From Hymenobacter sp. CRA2 (GTDB lineage: Bacteria > Bacteroidota > Bacteroidia > Cytophagales > Hymenobacteraceae): a DNA stretch of 64,000 bases. The stretch covers positions 186,001-250,000 of the forward strand of contig NZ_MVBC01000005.1 of the NCBI RefSeq assembly GCF_002007105.1, read 5' to 3'. This document shows, piece after piece, positions 35,528 to 44,916 of the stretch. Positions within the stretch are counted from its first letter, which is position 1, and each line of letters opens with the position of its first letter. The notes below the pieces were generated by a model, which worked only from the letters and a program-made list of their open reading frames with translations, was not told where the DNA came from and made no database searches. Position numbers and translations under genes: made by a program.

Positions 35528-36190
35528 GCAGTAAAATTTGGGTGATGGAGGTGTGAGGAGGTATGAAAAAGGGTGGTTTTTGGTGCTTGTGCATGATGAA
35601 CTCAGAATACATAGAAGAAGATTATAAACTTGATAAGCAGGCAGAATACCTTCGATTTTGACGTGCTAATATAGGGGTTATAGATTCAATGACTTATGGT
35701 TTTTACTGGCGGGCAGCTAAACAGTAAGATAATAATGCACAGGAGTAGATAAGTCATTTGAATAGGAATAGATATGCTATTGAAATTGGATTTTATTAAG
35801 TTGATCAATAGGATTGTTTCTTACTTCATAGCCGGATTTTTATAAGCACGTTGTCCGTTTACAAGGAAATAGTTATAAAACTATCATTCATATCAGATAT
35901 TATATGCATGGGTTATTATGGCTTGCGGTTTAGCTTCTTTGCCAGTTACTAATCATTTGGGCTAATATTTGTCAATTTGTCAATGATAGTTTGTCTAGCT
36001 CTATGCAGAATCAAGACCCACTTCGCATTTGTAGACAATTCAGGTGGCTATAGGCTGAGAGGCAATCCTGATCATCTATAGGAGTTCGTATATGTTATAC
36101 TTTTTTATCGTTGAGGATTACTGAGCAAAACATAAAAATCGTTAGGTTTGGGGCTACTCATTCACTCACCAACAACCAAGTCTCACTTTT
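35528..36190. other. AT-rich divergent regulatory region between SusC 4 and SusC 5
   Basis: No gene in 663 bp. The stretch is very AT-rich for most of its length, the strongest composition drop in the window together with 49.5-49.6 kb. It must contain both divergent promoters. On the plus strand TAGGTTTG (36143-36150) fits the -7 box. No regulator gene or obvious long palindrome is present. Confidence 0.5.
36143..36150 (+). promoter_or_regulatory. putative -7 box of SusC 5
   Basis: TAGGTTTG matches TAnnTTTG exactly and lies 40 nt upstream of the ATG at 36191. A TTG at 36111 is farther upstream than normal for a -33 box. Confidence 0.45.
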
Positions 36191-39100
36191 ATGGGAAAAC
36201 TCCTGCTTAGTGCGCTACTTACTGCACCCCTCATGGTGCATCAGGTAGCGGCGCAGACCCGGACTGTTTCCGGTCGTGTAACCGACGCGACCAACGGTCA
36301 AGGCTTACCGGGTGTTACCGTTATCGTAAAGGGCACCACCAACGGCACGTCTACCAATGCAGAAGGTAGCTTTAGCCTCGAAGTACCCGCTGGTGCTACC
36401 GTATCGTTCAGCTCTATTGGTTACCGCACCATTGAACGTGTAGTTGGTAACAGCAGCGTAATCGACGTAGCTCTGGGTACCGACACTCGCCAACTGAGCG
36501 AGGTTGTAGTTACGGCCGTTGGTATTGAGCGCCAGGAAAAGTCGCTCGGCTACTCCGTTGATGTTATCAGTAACCGTTCGCTGACCCAGGGTAAGGAAAC
36601 GAACCCCATTGCAGCATTGCAGGGTAAAGTAGCTGGTGTACAGATTACCCGCTCCAGCGGCGGTGTAAACAGCTCGCAGCGCATCACGCTGCGTGGCCAA
36701 CGCTCGTTGCAACAGGATAACCAACCGCTGTTCGTAGTGGATGGTATTCCGATCGACAACAGCTCAATTCAGCCATCGAGCACTTCGGCTAACACCGTGG
36801 ACGTGGGTAACCGCGTGGGTGACATCAACCCCGAGGATATCGAGTCGATGACGGTGCTGAAAGGCCCGAGCGCCGCGGCTCTTTACGGTTCGCGTGCTTC
36901 CAACGGCGCTATCATCATTACCACCAAAACGGGCCGCGACGCTGCTGCCCGTGGTAAGAAGTCGGAAGTAACGCTGACGAGCTCGTTCACGGCCGAAAGC
37001 ATCCTGAAACTGCCCGAATTCCAAAACGAATTCGGTTCGGGCTACGCTGGGGAGTACATCCCGTACGAAAACACGAGCTGGGGCCCGCGTTTCGATGGTA
37101 GCCCGGTGCAGCTGGGACCGCCCGCAGTAGATGGCAGCATCCAGACGGTACCGTTCTCGCCGATCAAGGACAACGTTCGTAACTTCTTCAACACCGGTAC
37201 GACGTTCCAGAACACCGTGTCGCTGCAAGGCGGTAACGAGAAAACGAACTACTACCTGTCGTTCTCGGATGCTACGCAGAAGGGCATTGTGCCGGATGAT
37301 AAATTCCGCCGCAATACGGTGAAGTTCACGGCTGGTACGCAGTTGTCGAATAAAATCTCGGCTTCTACGTCCATCAACTACAACCACAACAAGACGGACA
37401 TTACGTTCCAGGGCACGGGTAACACCAGCGTGCTAAACAACGTGATCAACACGCCGCGCTTTGTGGATCTGAAGAAGTACAAGGACTACAAGAACGATAA
37501 GTTCTCGAACCTGGACGGCTTCTATTCGGCTTACTACGACAACCCCTGGTTTAACATCGGCGAAAGCCGCTTTACCAGCGACCTGGACCGCGTAATTGGC
37601 AACGCTACGTTGAACTACGCTCCCCTGGATTGGCTGTCGTTTACGTACCGGGCAGGTACCGACGTGTCGTTTGACCGTCGTAAAGAACGGGCCGCAATCC
37701 GCACTTACATTAGCAACCGCCGTGACCAAGACGGCGCGCTTGTAGTACGTCCTGCTAACTTCCCCGGCCGCGTTACTGAAACAGACATCTACATTCAGGA
37801 GATTACCACTGACCTGTTGGCCACCATCAAGCGCAACATCACGCCAGACATTTCGGCGCAGTTGATCTTGGGCCAGAACCTGCGTCAGCGGAACACCCGT
37901 CAGGTTTCGGCCAGCGCCAGCGCTCTGTCGATTCCGGGTTTCTACAACCTGAGCAACCGTGTAGGTGAACTAGGTGGCAGCGAAGAGTCAGTTAAAACCC
38001 GTCTTGTCGCCGGCTACGCTGACCTAACTCTGGGCTATAAGGACTTTCTGTTTTTGAATGCCACGGCGCGCAATGACTGGTCGTCAACACTGTCCAGAGG
38101 CAACCGCTCCTACTTCTTCCCGTCTGCGAGTTTAGGCTTTGTCTTTACGGAAGCAATTGCTCCTCTGAAAGACAATAAAATTCTCTCGTACGGCAAAATC
38201 CGTGTCTCCTATGCCCAAGTCGGCAATGGCACTGGCGCTTATAACCTGGAAAACACCTTCCCGGCAGCTGCTGGCTTCCCCTATGGAGCACTGGCAAGCT
38301 TCACGGTAAGTGACCTGAGCCGTAACCGGGATATCAGACCGGAGTTGACGACGAACTACGAAGGTGGTATCGAGTTTGCCATGTTCGATGACCGCATCTC
38401 GGGTGACGCTACTTACTACAAGACGCTGTCGCGCGACCTGATTACTTCGATCGACGTGCCGACGTCGACGGGTTTTACTCAGGCTGTGGTTAACATCGGT
38501 GAAGTAGAAAACACGGGTCTCGAACTGTCGCTGCGTACTACGCCCATCCGTACCCAGAGCGGTTTCCGCGTGGATATCGGTGCGAACTTCTCCAAGAACG
38601 ACAGTAAGGTTAATGAACTGTTCCGCGACGTAACCAACTTCGCACTGGGTGGTGGTGACCCCGTACCGACGGCTATCGTGGGCCAGCCCTTCCCGGTGCT
38701 GAAAGGCTCGGGCTACCAGCGCGACCCGGAAGGCCGCGTAGTAGTTGACCCGGTTACGGGTGTACCGCTGCGTGACGCTGAGCTGAAAGTATTCGGTCAA
38801 GTAAACCCGAAATACATTTTGGGCGGTACGCTGACCGTATCCTACAAAGGCTTGCGTTTGAGCAGCGTAGTAGATATGCGCCGCGGCAACGTGTTCTACT
38901 CGGGTACGCGTAGCACGCTGGCCTTCACTGGTACGTCGAAGGAGACGGCTGCTTACGGTCGTGAGCCGTTCGTTTTCCCGAACTCGGTAACCCGTAATGC
39001 TGACGGTACTTACACCCCCAACACGACGGTTAAGACGTTCGATGGTGGTTATGACTTCTGGTACGACAAACTCCACGGCGTGTTTGCTGAGGCTAACATC

Positions 39101-39355
39101 GTAAAGGCTGACTTCTTCAAACTGCGTGAAGTATCGCTGACCTACGATTTGCCGCGTGCTCTGATGGACAAGACGCCGTTCGGTCGCGTGCAAGTAGGTG
39201 TATCGGGCCGCAACCTGCTGCTCTTCACGCCCAAGTCGAACGAATTTGTCGATCCGGAGGCCAACATCTTTGGTACGAGCAACTCGCAAGGCCGTGAGTT
39301 CAATACCATTCCCTCGACGCGCAGCTACGGCGCAAACCTGACGGTTACTTTCTAA
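36191..39355 (+). CDS. SusC/RagA TonB-linked outer-membrane transporter (pair 5)
   Basis: 1,054 residues. Signal peptide MGKLLLSALLTAPLMVHQVAA, regulatory-like domain QTRTVSGRVTDATNGQGLPG, plug with PEDIESMTVLKGPSAAALYG and SNGAIIITTKTG, and a barrel ending STRSYGANLTVTF. It is on the opposite strand from the other pairs and places SusC first, with SusD 70 bp downstream. Codons such as CGT, GGT, GCT and GTA dominate, unlike the GC-ending codons of most neighbours, a pattern that often marks highly expressed genes. It is probably an abundant outer-membrane importer. Confidence 0.96.
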   Translation: MGKLLLSALLTAPLMVHQVAAQTRTVSGRVTDATNGQGLPGVTVIVKGTTNGTSTNAEGSFSLEVPAGATVSFSSIGYRTIERVVGNSSVIDVALGTDTRQLSEVVVTAVGIERQEKSLGYSVDVISNRSLTQGKETNPIAALQGKVAGVQITRSSGGVNSSQRITLRGQRSLQQDNQPLFVVDGIPIDNSSIQPSSTSANTVDVGNRVGDINPEDIESMTVLKGPSAAALYGSRASNGAIIITTKTGRDAAARGKKSEVTLTSSFTAESILKLPEFQNEFGSGYAGEYIPYENTSWGPRFDGSPVQLGPPAVDGSIQTVPFSPIKDNVRNFFNTGTTFQNTVSLQGGNEKTNYYLSFSDATQKGIVPDDKFRRNTVKFTAGTQLSNKISASTSINYNHNKTDITFQGTGNTSVLNNVINTPRFVDLKKYKDYKNDKFSNLDGFYSAYYDNPWFNIGESRFTSDLDRVIGNATLNYAPLDWLSFTYRAGTDVSFDRRKERAAIRTYISNRRDQDGALVVRPANFPGRVTETDIYIQEITTDLLATIKRNITPDISAQLILGQNLRQRNTRQVSASASALSIPGFYNLSNRVGELGGSEESVKTRLVAGYADLTLGYKDFLFLNATARNDWSSTLSRGNRSYFFPSASLGFVFTEAIAPLKDNKILSYGKIRVSYAQVGNGTGAYNLENTFPAAAGFPYGALASFTVSDLSRNRDIRPELTTNYEGGIEFAMFDDRISGDATYYKTLSRDLITSIDVPTSTGFTQAVVNIGEVENTGLELSLRTTPIRTQSGFRVDIGANFSKNDSKVNELFRDVTNFALGGGDPVPTAIVGQPFPVLKGSGYQRDPEGRVVVDPVTGVPLRDAELKVFGQVNPKYILGGTLTVSYKGLRLSSVVDMRRGNVFYSGTRSTLAFTGTSKETAAYGREPFVFPNSVTRNADGTYTPNTTVKTFDGGYDFWYDKLHGVFAEANIVKADFFKLREVSLTYDLPRALMDKTPFGRVQVGVSGRNLLLFTPKSNEFVDPEANIFGTSNSQGREFNTIPSTRSYGANLTVTF

Positions 39356-39425
39356 GTCCAACTTGGAACTTAGATCTTCTGTGTCACAGTTTGCAGGCCA
39401 ATAGCAGCACTCTTCCAATCATATC

Positions 39426-41039
39426 ATGAAAAATTTCTCTTTCAATAAGGCAGTACTGGGCGGCTTGTTAGTCTCCTCTGTTGCGCTGGCTTCGTGTGAG
39501 GATTTTCTGGATGTAAACCAGAACCCGAACAACCCTACTGAAGCGTCGGCAACTCTGGTTCTGCCGAATGCCCAGTTCCGCACGGCTACCCGCCTGGGCA
39601 ATGACCTGAACATTTTGGGTAACCTGTGGACCGAGAACTGGGCCCAGGCCCAGGATTACATCTACTACGTTCCGCAGCAATCGTATGGTCTTACACCGCT
39701 CTCGTATGAGCCTACGTGGACGGACCTCTACGCTGGCAGCCTGCGTGACCTGAGCTACGTACTGGCAGAGGCTCAGCGTTCGAATGCTACGAACACCATT
39801 GCCATTGTCAAAATCATGCAAGCCTACAACTATCAGTTGCTGGTGGATGCATGGGGTGATGTACCGTACGGCGATGCGCTGCAAGGCACCGATAACCTGG
39901 CTCCGCGCTTTGAGGACGACCAGGTAGTGTATGATAACATCATTGACCTGCTGAACGAGGGTATTGCTGCTATCAATACCACGGCTGCTACGCCTGGCTC
40001 CGCTGATATTGTCTTCCGTGGCAACATGACGCAGTGGCGCAAGTTTGCTAACACCATCAAGCTGCGTGTATACGTGCGTCAGAGCGGTGCGCGTCCGGAC
40101 GTAGCCCGCGCAGGCATCCAAGCTATGCAGACGGCTGGCGCTCAATTCCTGGGTGCTGATGAATCGGCTACTGCTAACCCTGGCTTCCTCAATACCGCTG
40201 GCAAAACCAACCCGCTGGTGGCTAACATCGGCTACAACACTACTGGCGGCCCTACGGGCGGTTACCAAGCTACGCGTGCTAACACGCTGGGTGTTAACTA
40301 CCTAAAGGCTACCAATGATACGCTGCGTCTCAAGCGTATCTATACGCCGGTTGCTGGCCGTACGGATATTGCACGTAACTACGTAGCAGTGGCTTCGGGA
40401 GACATCCGTGCTCAGGTTCCGAGCCCCATCGCCTCTGCCCGTTTGTCGGGTATTGGCCCTGGCGTAATTCGTCCTTTCGCGCAAAATGGCTTTGCTCAGC
40501 CGATTTACCTGCTGAGCTCGGCTGAGTCGTTCTTCCTGCAAGCTGAAGCTGCTGAGCGCGGCTGGCTGACGGGCGGTACGGCTGCTGCGAAAACGGCTTA
40601 CGAAGCTGGCATCACCGAATCGTTCAAAATCTTGGGTGTAGCTAGCCCCCAAGCTGCTGCTACGGCTTACTACAGCCAGACGGGTGTAGCTGGTAGAAAA
40701 GTAACGGATACTAACGCTCCTACCGCTCTGACCAGCAACGGTCAGTTCGATCCGAAGGCAGTTGATCCGTCTTACAACGGTACCGGTGACAAGATCGAGA
40801 AGATCATCACCCAGAAGTGGATTGCTAACAACGGCATCAACGGCTTCGAATCGTGGAATGAATACCGTCGTACGGGTTTCCCGTCGGGTATCTACACTTC
40901 GTTGAACAGTATCGAAGCTAGCAACCCGAACAAGATTCCGGTGCGTATTCCGTATCCGCAGACGGAAATTGCTAACAACCCGAATTCGCCGAAAGGCTCG
41001 ACCACTTTCACCCCGAAAGTGTTCTGGGATGTTAACTAG
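39426..41039 (+). CDS. SusD/RagB family lipoprotein, SusD-like_2 type (pair 5)
   Basis: 537 residues with lipoprotein signal MKNFSFNKAVLGGLLVSSVA and lipobox ALASC. The opening EDFLDVNQNPNNPTEASATL and the central blocks (VKIMQAYNYQLLVDAWGDVPYGDAL, KFANTIKLRVYVRQSG) are typical of the SusD-like_2 (PF12771) branch rather than the branch of the other four SusD proteins here. The C-terminal part has QKWIANNGINGFESWNEYRRTG and ends in a PYPQTEIANNPNSP motif. It shares the T-ending codon bias of its SusC, so the two appear to be co-expressed at a high level. Confidence 0.94.
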   Translation: MKNFSFNKAVLGGLLVSSVALASCEDFLDVNQNPNNPTEASATLVLPNAQFRTATRLGNDLNILGNLWTENWAQAQDYIYYVPQQSYGLTPLSYEPTWTDLYAGSLRDLSYVLAEAQRSNATNTIAIVKIMQAYNYQLLVDAWGDVPYGDALQGTDNLAPRFEDDQVVYDNIIDLLNEGIAAINTTAATPGSADIVFRGNMTQWRKFANTIKLRVYVRQSGARPDVARAGIQAMQTAGAQFLGADESATANPGFLNTAGKTNPLVANIGYNTTGGPTGGYQATRANTLGVNYLKATNDTLRLKRIYTPVAGRTDIARNYVAVASGDIRAQVPSPIASARLSGIGPGVIRPFAQNGFAQPIYLLSSAESFFLQAEAAERGWLTGGTAAAKTAYEAGITESFKILGVASPQAAATAYYSQTGVAGRKVTDTNAPTALTSNGQFDPKAVDPSYNGTGDKIEKIITQKWIANNGINGFESWNEYRRTGFPSGIYTSLNSIEASNPNKIPVRIPYPQTEIANNPNSPKGSTTFTPKVFWDVN

Positions 41040-41058
41040 TAGTTTCGCACTACAAGGA

Positions 41059-41092
41059 AAAGGCTCCTCAGCATTGCTGAGGAGCCTTTTTT
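41059..41092 (+). terminator. terminator of SusC/SusD pair 5
   Basis: AAAGGCTCCTCAGCA (41059-41073) is mirrored at 41075-41089 and followed by T residues, 20 bp after the SusD 5 stop. It may also stop the convergent prfB transcript. Confidence 0.85.
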
Positions 41093-41114
41093 ATTACGCT
41101 TTAGCTAGGTCAAC

Positions 41115-42192
41115 TTAGTTCTCCATCAGGAAAGCCTTGATGTAGTCGTCCAGGTCGCCATCGAGGACGTTCTGCACGTCGGTGCGCTCGACGCCGGTAC
41201 GAATGTCCTTAATGAGCTTGTAGGGGTGCAGCACGTAGTTGCGGATCTGCGAGCCAAAATCGATGCGCTTCTTGCCCGCTTCTACTTCGGCCCGGGCAGC
41301 ATTACGCTTGTCCATTTCGATCTGATACAGCCGTGATTTGAGCATACGCAGGGCGTGCTCTTTATTCATGAGCTGGCTGCGCTCGATCTGAACTGCGATA
41401 ATAATCCCGGAAGGCGCGTGGGTCAGGCGCACGGCCGTTTCCACTTTGTTTACGTTCTGCCCACCAGCGCCGCCGGCCCGGAACGTATCCCAGGAGATAT
41501 CAGCCGGATTGATCGTGATGTTGATCGTGTCATCAACCACGGGATAGGCAAAAACCGACGCAAAGGACGTGTGACGGCGGCCGCTGCTGTCGAAGGGAGA
41601 AATGCGGACCAGGCGATGCACGCCAATTTCGCTTTTCAGGTACCCATAAGCAAATTGACCTTCGATTTCGAGGGTCGCCGACTTAATACCTGCGCCTTCG
41701 CCCGGTTGGTAGTTTACCTCGCGGACGGTGAAGCCGTGCTTTTCGCCCCACATGATGTACATGCGCATGAGCATTTCGGCCCAGTCCTGGCTTTCGGTAC
41801 CGCCGGCACCGGGGTTGATTTCGACGATGGCCGACAGTTGGTCCTCCTCGTTGGAGAGCATGCGCTTGAACTCGAGCTGCTCCACGGCTTGCACCGCTTG
41901 GTCATACTCGGCGCGCATCTCTTCTTCAGAAGCTTCACCTTCCTTATAGAAGTCGAACAGCACATCTACATCGTCCACGGCTTTTGACGTAGCCTCGTAG
42001 TCGTCGGTCCAGACTTTGATGCCTTTGAGCTCTTTGAGCGTGGCTTCCGCTTTTTTGGAGTCGTCCCAAAAGCTCGCGGATTGGCTTTTTTGCTCCAGCT
42101 CGGTTACCTGGGATTTGCGGTTATCGTAGTCAAAGGTACCTCCTCAAGGCCTCCACGCGGCCTCTCAAGTCTTTCACTTGGTCTGCAGTCAT
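41115..42192 (-). CDS. prfB: peptide chain release factor 2 (programmed +1 frameshift)
   Basis: RF2 recognises UGA and UAA stops and triggers peptide release. The ATG at 42192 starts a 20-codon frame ([20 protein letters not shown]) that meets an in-frame TGA at 42132-42130. A +1 slip at CTT-TGA-C moves into the main frame, [20 protein letters not shown], which runs to 41115. The full product is about 358 residues, the usual RF2 length. The main frame carries SPF (stop recognition, in [12 protein letters not shown]) and GGQ (catalysis, in [14 protein letters not shown]). Without the shift only the C-terminal 287 residues are seen from an internal start. Low RF2 favours the slip, so the gene autoregulates. 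Confidence 0.95.
42129..42144 (-). promoter_or_regulatory. prfB programmed +1 frameshift site
   Basis: On the minus strand AGGAGG (42144-42139), TAC, CTT (slippery codon), TGA and C occur in order. This differs from the classical AGGGGGTATCTTTGAC site at only a few positions and keeps the 3-nt spacing between the Shine-Dalgarno-like stimulator and the slippery CTT. Confidence 0.93.
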
Positions 42193-42262
42193 CTGCTCAG
42201 GGAAAGGGTAGCGGGTGAAAAAAACGGGCCGGTGCCCGGGCTGCCGACCTGGCAGCGCTTTG

Positions 42263-42270
42263 CAAAGGTA
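42263..42270 (-). promoter_or_regulatory. putative -7 box of prfB
   Basis: TACCTTTG on the minus strand, 71 nt upstream of the prfB ATG, in the gap downstream of ilvE. No obvious -33 partner is seen. Confidence 0.45.
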
Positions 42271-42287
42271 GGGTAGGGGTAAAGAAC

Positions 42288-42325
42288 ACCGCGCCCGCAA
42301 CTGGCCATGCAGTTGCGGGCGCGGT
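42288..42325 (-). terminator. hairpin after ilvE
   Basis: A perfect 16-bp GC-rich stem (42288-42303 with 42310-42325) with a 6-nt loop, 33 nt downstream of the ilvE stop. T residues follow on the minus strand (TTCTTTACC). Confidence 0.8.
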
Positions 42326-42357
42326 ATGTTGGATGCGAAAAAGCTAGCCGAGCGTAA

Positions 42358-43422
42358 TTAGACCCGAACCATCCATTCGTGCGGATCAGCAATTTTACCG
42401 GCGCGGATATCGTCCAGCGTTTGGCCGACACGGCGCGAGAAAGAATCGGCAGAGATAGGAGGCAGCGTGTAATCCGTGCCTTCGAAGCCGATTACGGCGA
42501 TGGAGGCAATGGTGGCGGCGGTGCCAACGCCGAACGCTTCGTGAAGCGTGCCGTTTTGCAACGCGTCGATGATTTCGTGCACCGAGACTTTTCGCTCTTC
42601 CACCGGCATTCCCCAGTCGCAGGCCAGCTGCAGCACGCTCTTGCGGGTGATGCCGTCGAGGATGGAGGAGCTGACGGCCGGCGTGATGATACGCCCGTCG
42701 ATGACGAAAATGGCATTCATGGTGCCCGATTCTTCCACGTAGCGGTGCTCCGAGGCGTCGGTCCAGATCAGTTGGTTGTAGCCTTCCTGCTGGGCCAGCT
42801 TGGTGGGGTACATGGCCGCGCCGTAGTTACCCGCGTTCTTGGCAAAACCGGCGCCGCCTTCAGCGGAGCGTACGTACTTCTCCTCGAAGCGTACGCGGAT
42901 GGGCTTGTTGTAGAACGCACCGGCCGGGCAGGTAATGATCATGAACCGATAGGTATCGGAAGGGCGGACGCCCAGCAGACCATCCATGGCAAACATGAAC
43001 GGGCGGATGTAAAGCGAGTAACCGTCCTGCGAAGGCACCCAATCCGAATCGAGGCGCACGAGCTGAGTGAGGCCCTGCATGAACAGCTCTTCGGGAAGCT
43101 CGGGCATGCACATGCGCACAGCCGACAGGTTGAGGCGACGGAGGTTGTCGAGGGGGCGGAACAGCTGCACCTCACCGGTGGTGGTGCGGTAAGCTTTCAT
43201 GCCCTCAAAAATGGCTTGGCCGTAATGGAGCGCCGAGTTGGCCGGGCTTACGGCAATGTCGCCGAAGGGCACAATCTGCGGCTCTTGCCACTCACCGTTG
43301 GCATAGTCGACGACGAACATGTGGTCGGCGAAGGTCTTGCCGAATTCGATGTTGGCAGGGTCCAGCTCGCCCAGGCGCGAATTGGTCGTGCGCTGGGTGC
43401 GAATCGTCAGCGTATCAAGCAT
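42358..43422 (-). CDS. ilvE: branched-chain amino acid aminotransferase
   Basis: 354 residues. A PLP-dependent fold-type IV aminotransferase interconverting Leu, Ile and Val with their 2-oxo acids using glutamate/2-oxoglutarate. The Schiff-base Lys lies in GAGFAKNAGNYGAAM. Other family blocks are LHYGQAIFEGMKAYR near the start, EESGTMNAIFVIDG, and FGVGTAATIASIAVI, which closes the cofactor phosphate site. It matches the larger (mammalian-like, BCAT) group. The frame opens as far as 43668, but the ATG at 43422 gives MLDTLTIRTQRT, the expected N-terminus. It lies 74 bp downstream of the adenosyltransferase gene on the same strand. Confidence 0.95.
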   Translation of the reverse strand: MLDTLTIRTQRTTNSRLGELDPANIEFGKTFADHMFVVDYANGEWQEPQIVPFGDIAVSPANSALHYGQAIFEGMKAYRTTTGEVQLFRPLDNLRRLNLSAVRMCMPELPEELFMQGLTQLVRLDSDWVPSQDGYSLYIRPFMFAMDGLLGVRPSDTYRFMIITCPAGAFYNKPIRVRFEEKYVRSAEGGAGFAKNAGNYGAAMYPTKLAQQEGYNQLIWTDASEHRYVEESGTMNAIFVIDGRIITPAVSSSILDGITRKSVLQLACDWGMPVEERKVSVHEIIDALQNGTLHEAFGVGTAATIASIAVIGFEGTDYTLPPISADSFSRRVGQTLDDIRAGKIADPHEWMVRV

Positions 43423-43496
43423 GGAAATGGGGAAAAGCGTGGGGGAATGCAGAAAAGGTCGGGTAGAAACGAGCAGCAAGGCCCAACGCTGAAACG

Positions 43497-44051
43497 CTAG
43501 GCAGATTGGCGTGGTTGCCAGGTTACTTCTTCGGCACCGAGGGCGTGAGCCATCCAGCGTGCTAATACAAACAAGTAGTCGGAGAGGCGGTTCAAATATT
43601 TTACCACCAGGTCCGGCACGAAGGAGTCTTCGCGCAGGGCAATGCTGAGGCGTTCGGCGCGGCGGCAAACGCAGCGGGCCACGTGGGCCTGCGACACAGC
43701 CGGATGCCCGCCGGGCAAAATAAAGTGGCGCAGCTCGGGCAGTACTTCGTTCAGACGGTCCATTTCCTGCTCCAGCTCGGCCACGTCCGAATCAAGTAAA
43801 TCGGGCAGTTGCATGCGGGAGCGTTCGGGGTCAGAAGCCAAGGTGGCGCCGATAGTAAACAGGCGGTCCTGTACGTGCTTGAGCAGGGCGCGGTGTGGCT
43901 GGTTGACGTCCTGGTCGCGTACCATGCCCACCCAGGAGTTCAGCTCGTCGACGGTGCCATAGGCTTCGATGCGCAAGCTGGACTTGGGCACGCGGGTGCC
44001 GCCAATGAGTGAGGTAAGGCCTTGGTCGCCGGTACGGGTGTAGATCTTCAC
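43497..44051 (-). CDS. cob(I)alamin adenosyltransferase (PduO type)
   Basis: 184 residues. Transfers the adenosyl group of ATP to cob(I)alamin, giving coenzyme B12. The ATP-binding N-terminal motif KIYTRTGDQGLTSLIGGTRV is diagnostic. RIEAYGTVDELNSWVGM and the helix FILPGGHPAVSQAHVARCVCRRAER carry the cobalamin-side residues. The ending LNRLSDYLFVLARW is also typical. A GTG at 44051 gives the usual start; another GTG at 44099 would add 16 residues of low-complexity sequence. No B12-dependent enzyme or riboswitch is nearby. Confidence 0.92.
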   Translation of the reverse strand: MKIYTRTGDQGLTSLIGGTRVPKSSLRIEAYGTVDELNSWVGMVRDQDVNQPHRALLKHVQDRLFTIGATLASDPERSRMQLPDLLDSDVAELEQEMDRLNEVLPELRHFILPGGHPAVSQAHVARCVCRRAERLSIALREDSFVPDLVVKYLNRLSDYLFVLARWMAHALGAEEVTWQPRQSA

Positions 44052-44119
44052 GGGAACAGATGCTGAAGAAAAGTCGGCCCGGGGCCGGGCCGGTTGCACC
44101 GAAAGTTACGGGAAAAGAA

Positions 44120-44144
44120 CTGCCCCGGTGGCGAGCCGGGGCAG
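44120..44144 (-). terminator. terminator after the ABC ATPase gene
   Basis: CTGCCCCGG (44120-44128) pairs with CCGGGGCAG (44136-44144), then TTCTTTT on the minus strand, 39 nt after the ATPase stop. Confidence 0.75.
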
Positions 44145-44182
44145 GTGCTTGAAAGCCAATACGCTGCTTAAATGCAGAAAAA

Positions 44183-44905
44183 TCAGGAATGAACAACAGT
44201 GCGGTGCGAGAGCACGTCGTGGTTGGGCAAATCGGTTTCGATTTCGCCGTCGCGCAGGCGCACGATGCGGTGCGCGTACCGGGCAATGTCCTCTTCGTGC
44301 GTTACCATGATAATGGTATTGCCCTTGGCGTACAGGGCCTCAAACAGCTCCATGATTTCGTAGCTGGTCTTGGAGTCCAGGGCGCCGGTGGGTTCGTCGG
44401 CAAGCAGTACGCTGGGGTTATTTACCAGCGCCCGGGCAATAGCTACGCGTTGGCGCTGACCGCCCGACAGCTCGTTGGGCTTGTGCTTGGCGCGGTCGGC
44501 CAGGCCCACGGAGCGCAAGGATTCCATGGCCCGCTCTTCGCGCTCCGACTTGGAGTAGCCCGCGTAGATCAGCGGCAGGGCTACGTTATCGAGGGCCGTG
44601 GCGCGGGGCAGCAGATTGAAGGTCTGAAACACGAAGCCGATTTCACGGTTGCGGACGTCCGCCAACTGGTTATCGGTCATGCGGCTCACGTCCTTGCCGT
44701 TGAGGATGTACGAGCCCGTCGACGGCGTGTCGAGGCAGCCGACGATGTTCATAAGGGTGGACTTGCCGGAGCCCGAAGGCCCCATGAACGCCACGTATTC
44801 GCCGCGCGGGATGCGGATGCTAACCGACCGTAGCGCGTGGATTTCCTCCGTGCCCATCCGGTACACTTTGGAGATGTTGGTAGTTTCGATGACAGGCGGC
44901 AGCAT
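44183..44905 (-). CDS. ABC transporter ATP-binding protein (LolD/MacB type)
   Basis: 240 residues, a complete ABC ATPase: Walker [10 protein letters not shown] near residue 43, Q-loop [10 protein letters not shown], signature [15 protein letters not shown], Walker [14 protein letters not shown] and H-switch IIMVTHEED. The sequence belongs to the FtsE/LolD/MacB group, which drives mechanotransmission permeases exporting lipoproteins, macrolides or peptides. No permease gene lies next to it. It starts 11 bp after the end of the large TM-TPR gene, so the two are probably co-transcribed with gatC. The cargo is unknown. Confidence 0.93.
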   Translation of the reverse strand: MLPPVIETTNISKVYRMGTEEIHALRSVSIRIPRGEYVAFMGPSGSGKSTLMNIVGCLDTPSTGSYILNGKDVSRMTDNQLADVRNREIGFVFQTFNLLPRATALDNVALPLIYAGYSKSEREERAMESLRSVGLADRAKHKPNELSGGQRQRVAIARALVNNPSVLLADEPTGALDSKTSYEIMELFEALYAKGNTIIMVTHEEDIARYAHRIVRLRDGEIETDLPNHDVLSHRTVVHS

Positions 44906-44916
44906 GAAAGTAGGGG

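Noticed and set aside
41115-41978. RF2 as a 287-residue protein with an internal start
   Set aside because: The upstream sequence contains the missing N-terminal domain joined by a canonical +1 frameshift.
42131-42138. TACCTTTG promoter box inside prfB
   Set aside because: It coincides with the TAC-CTT-TGA frameshift site, which fully explains the sequence.
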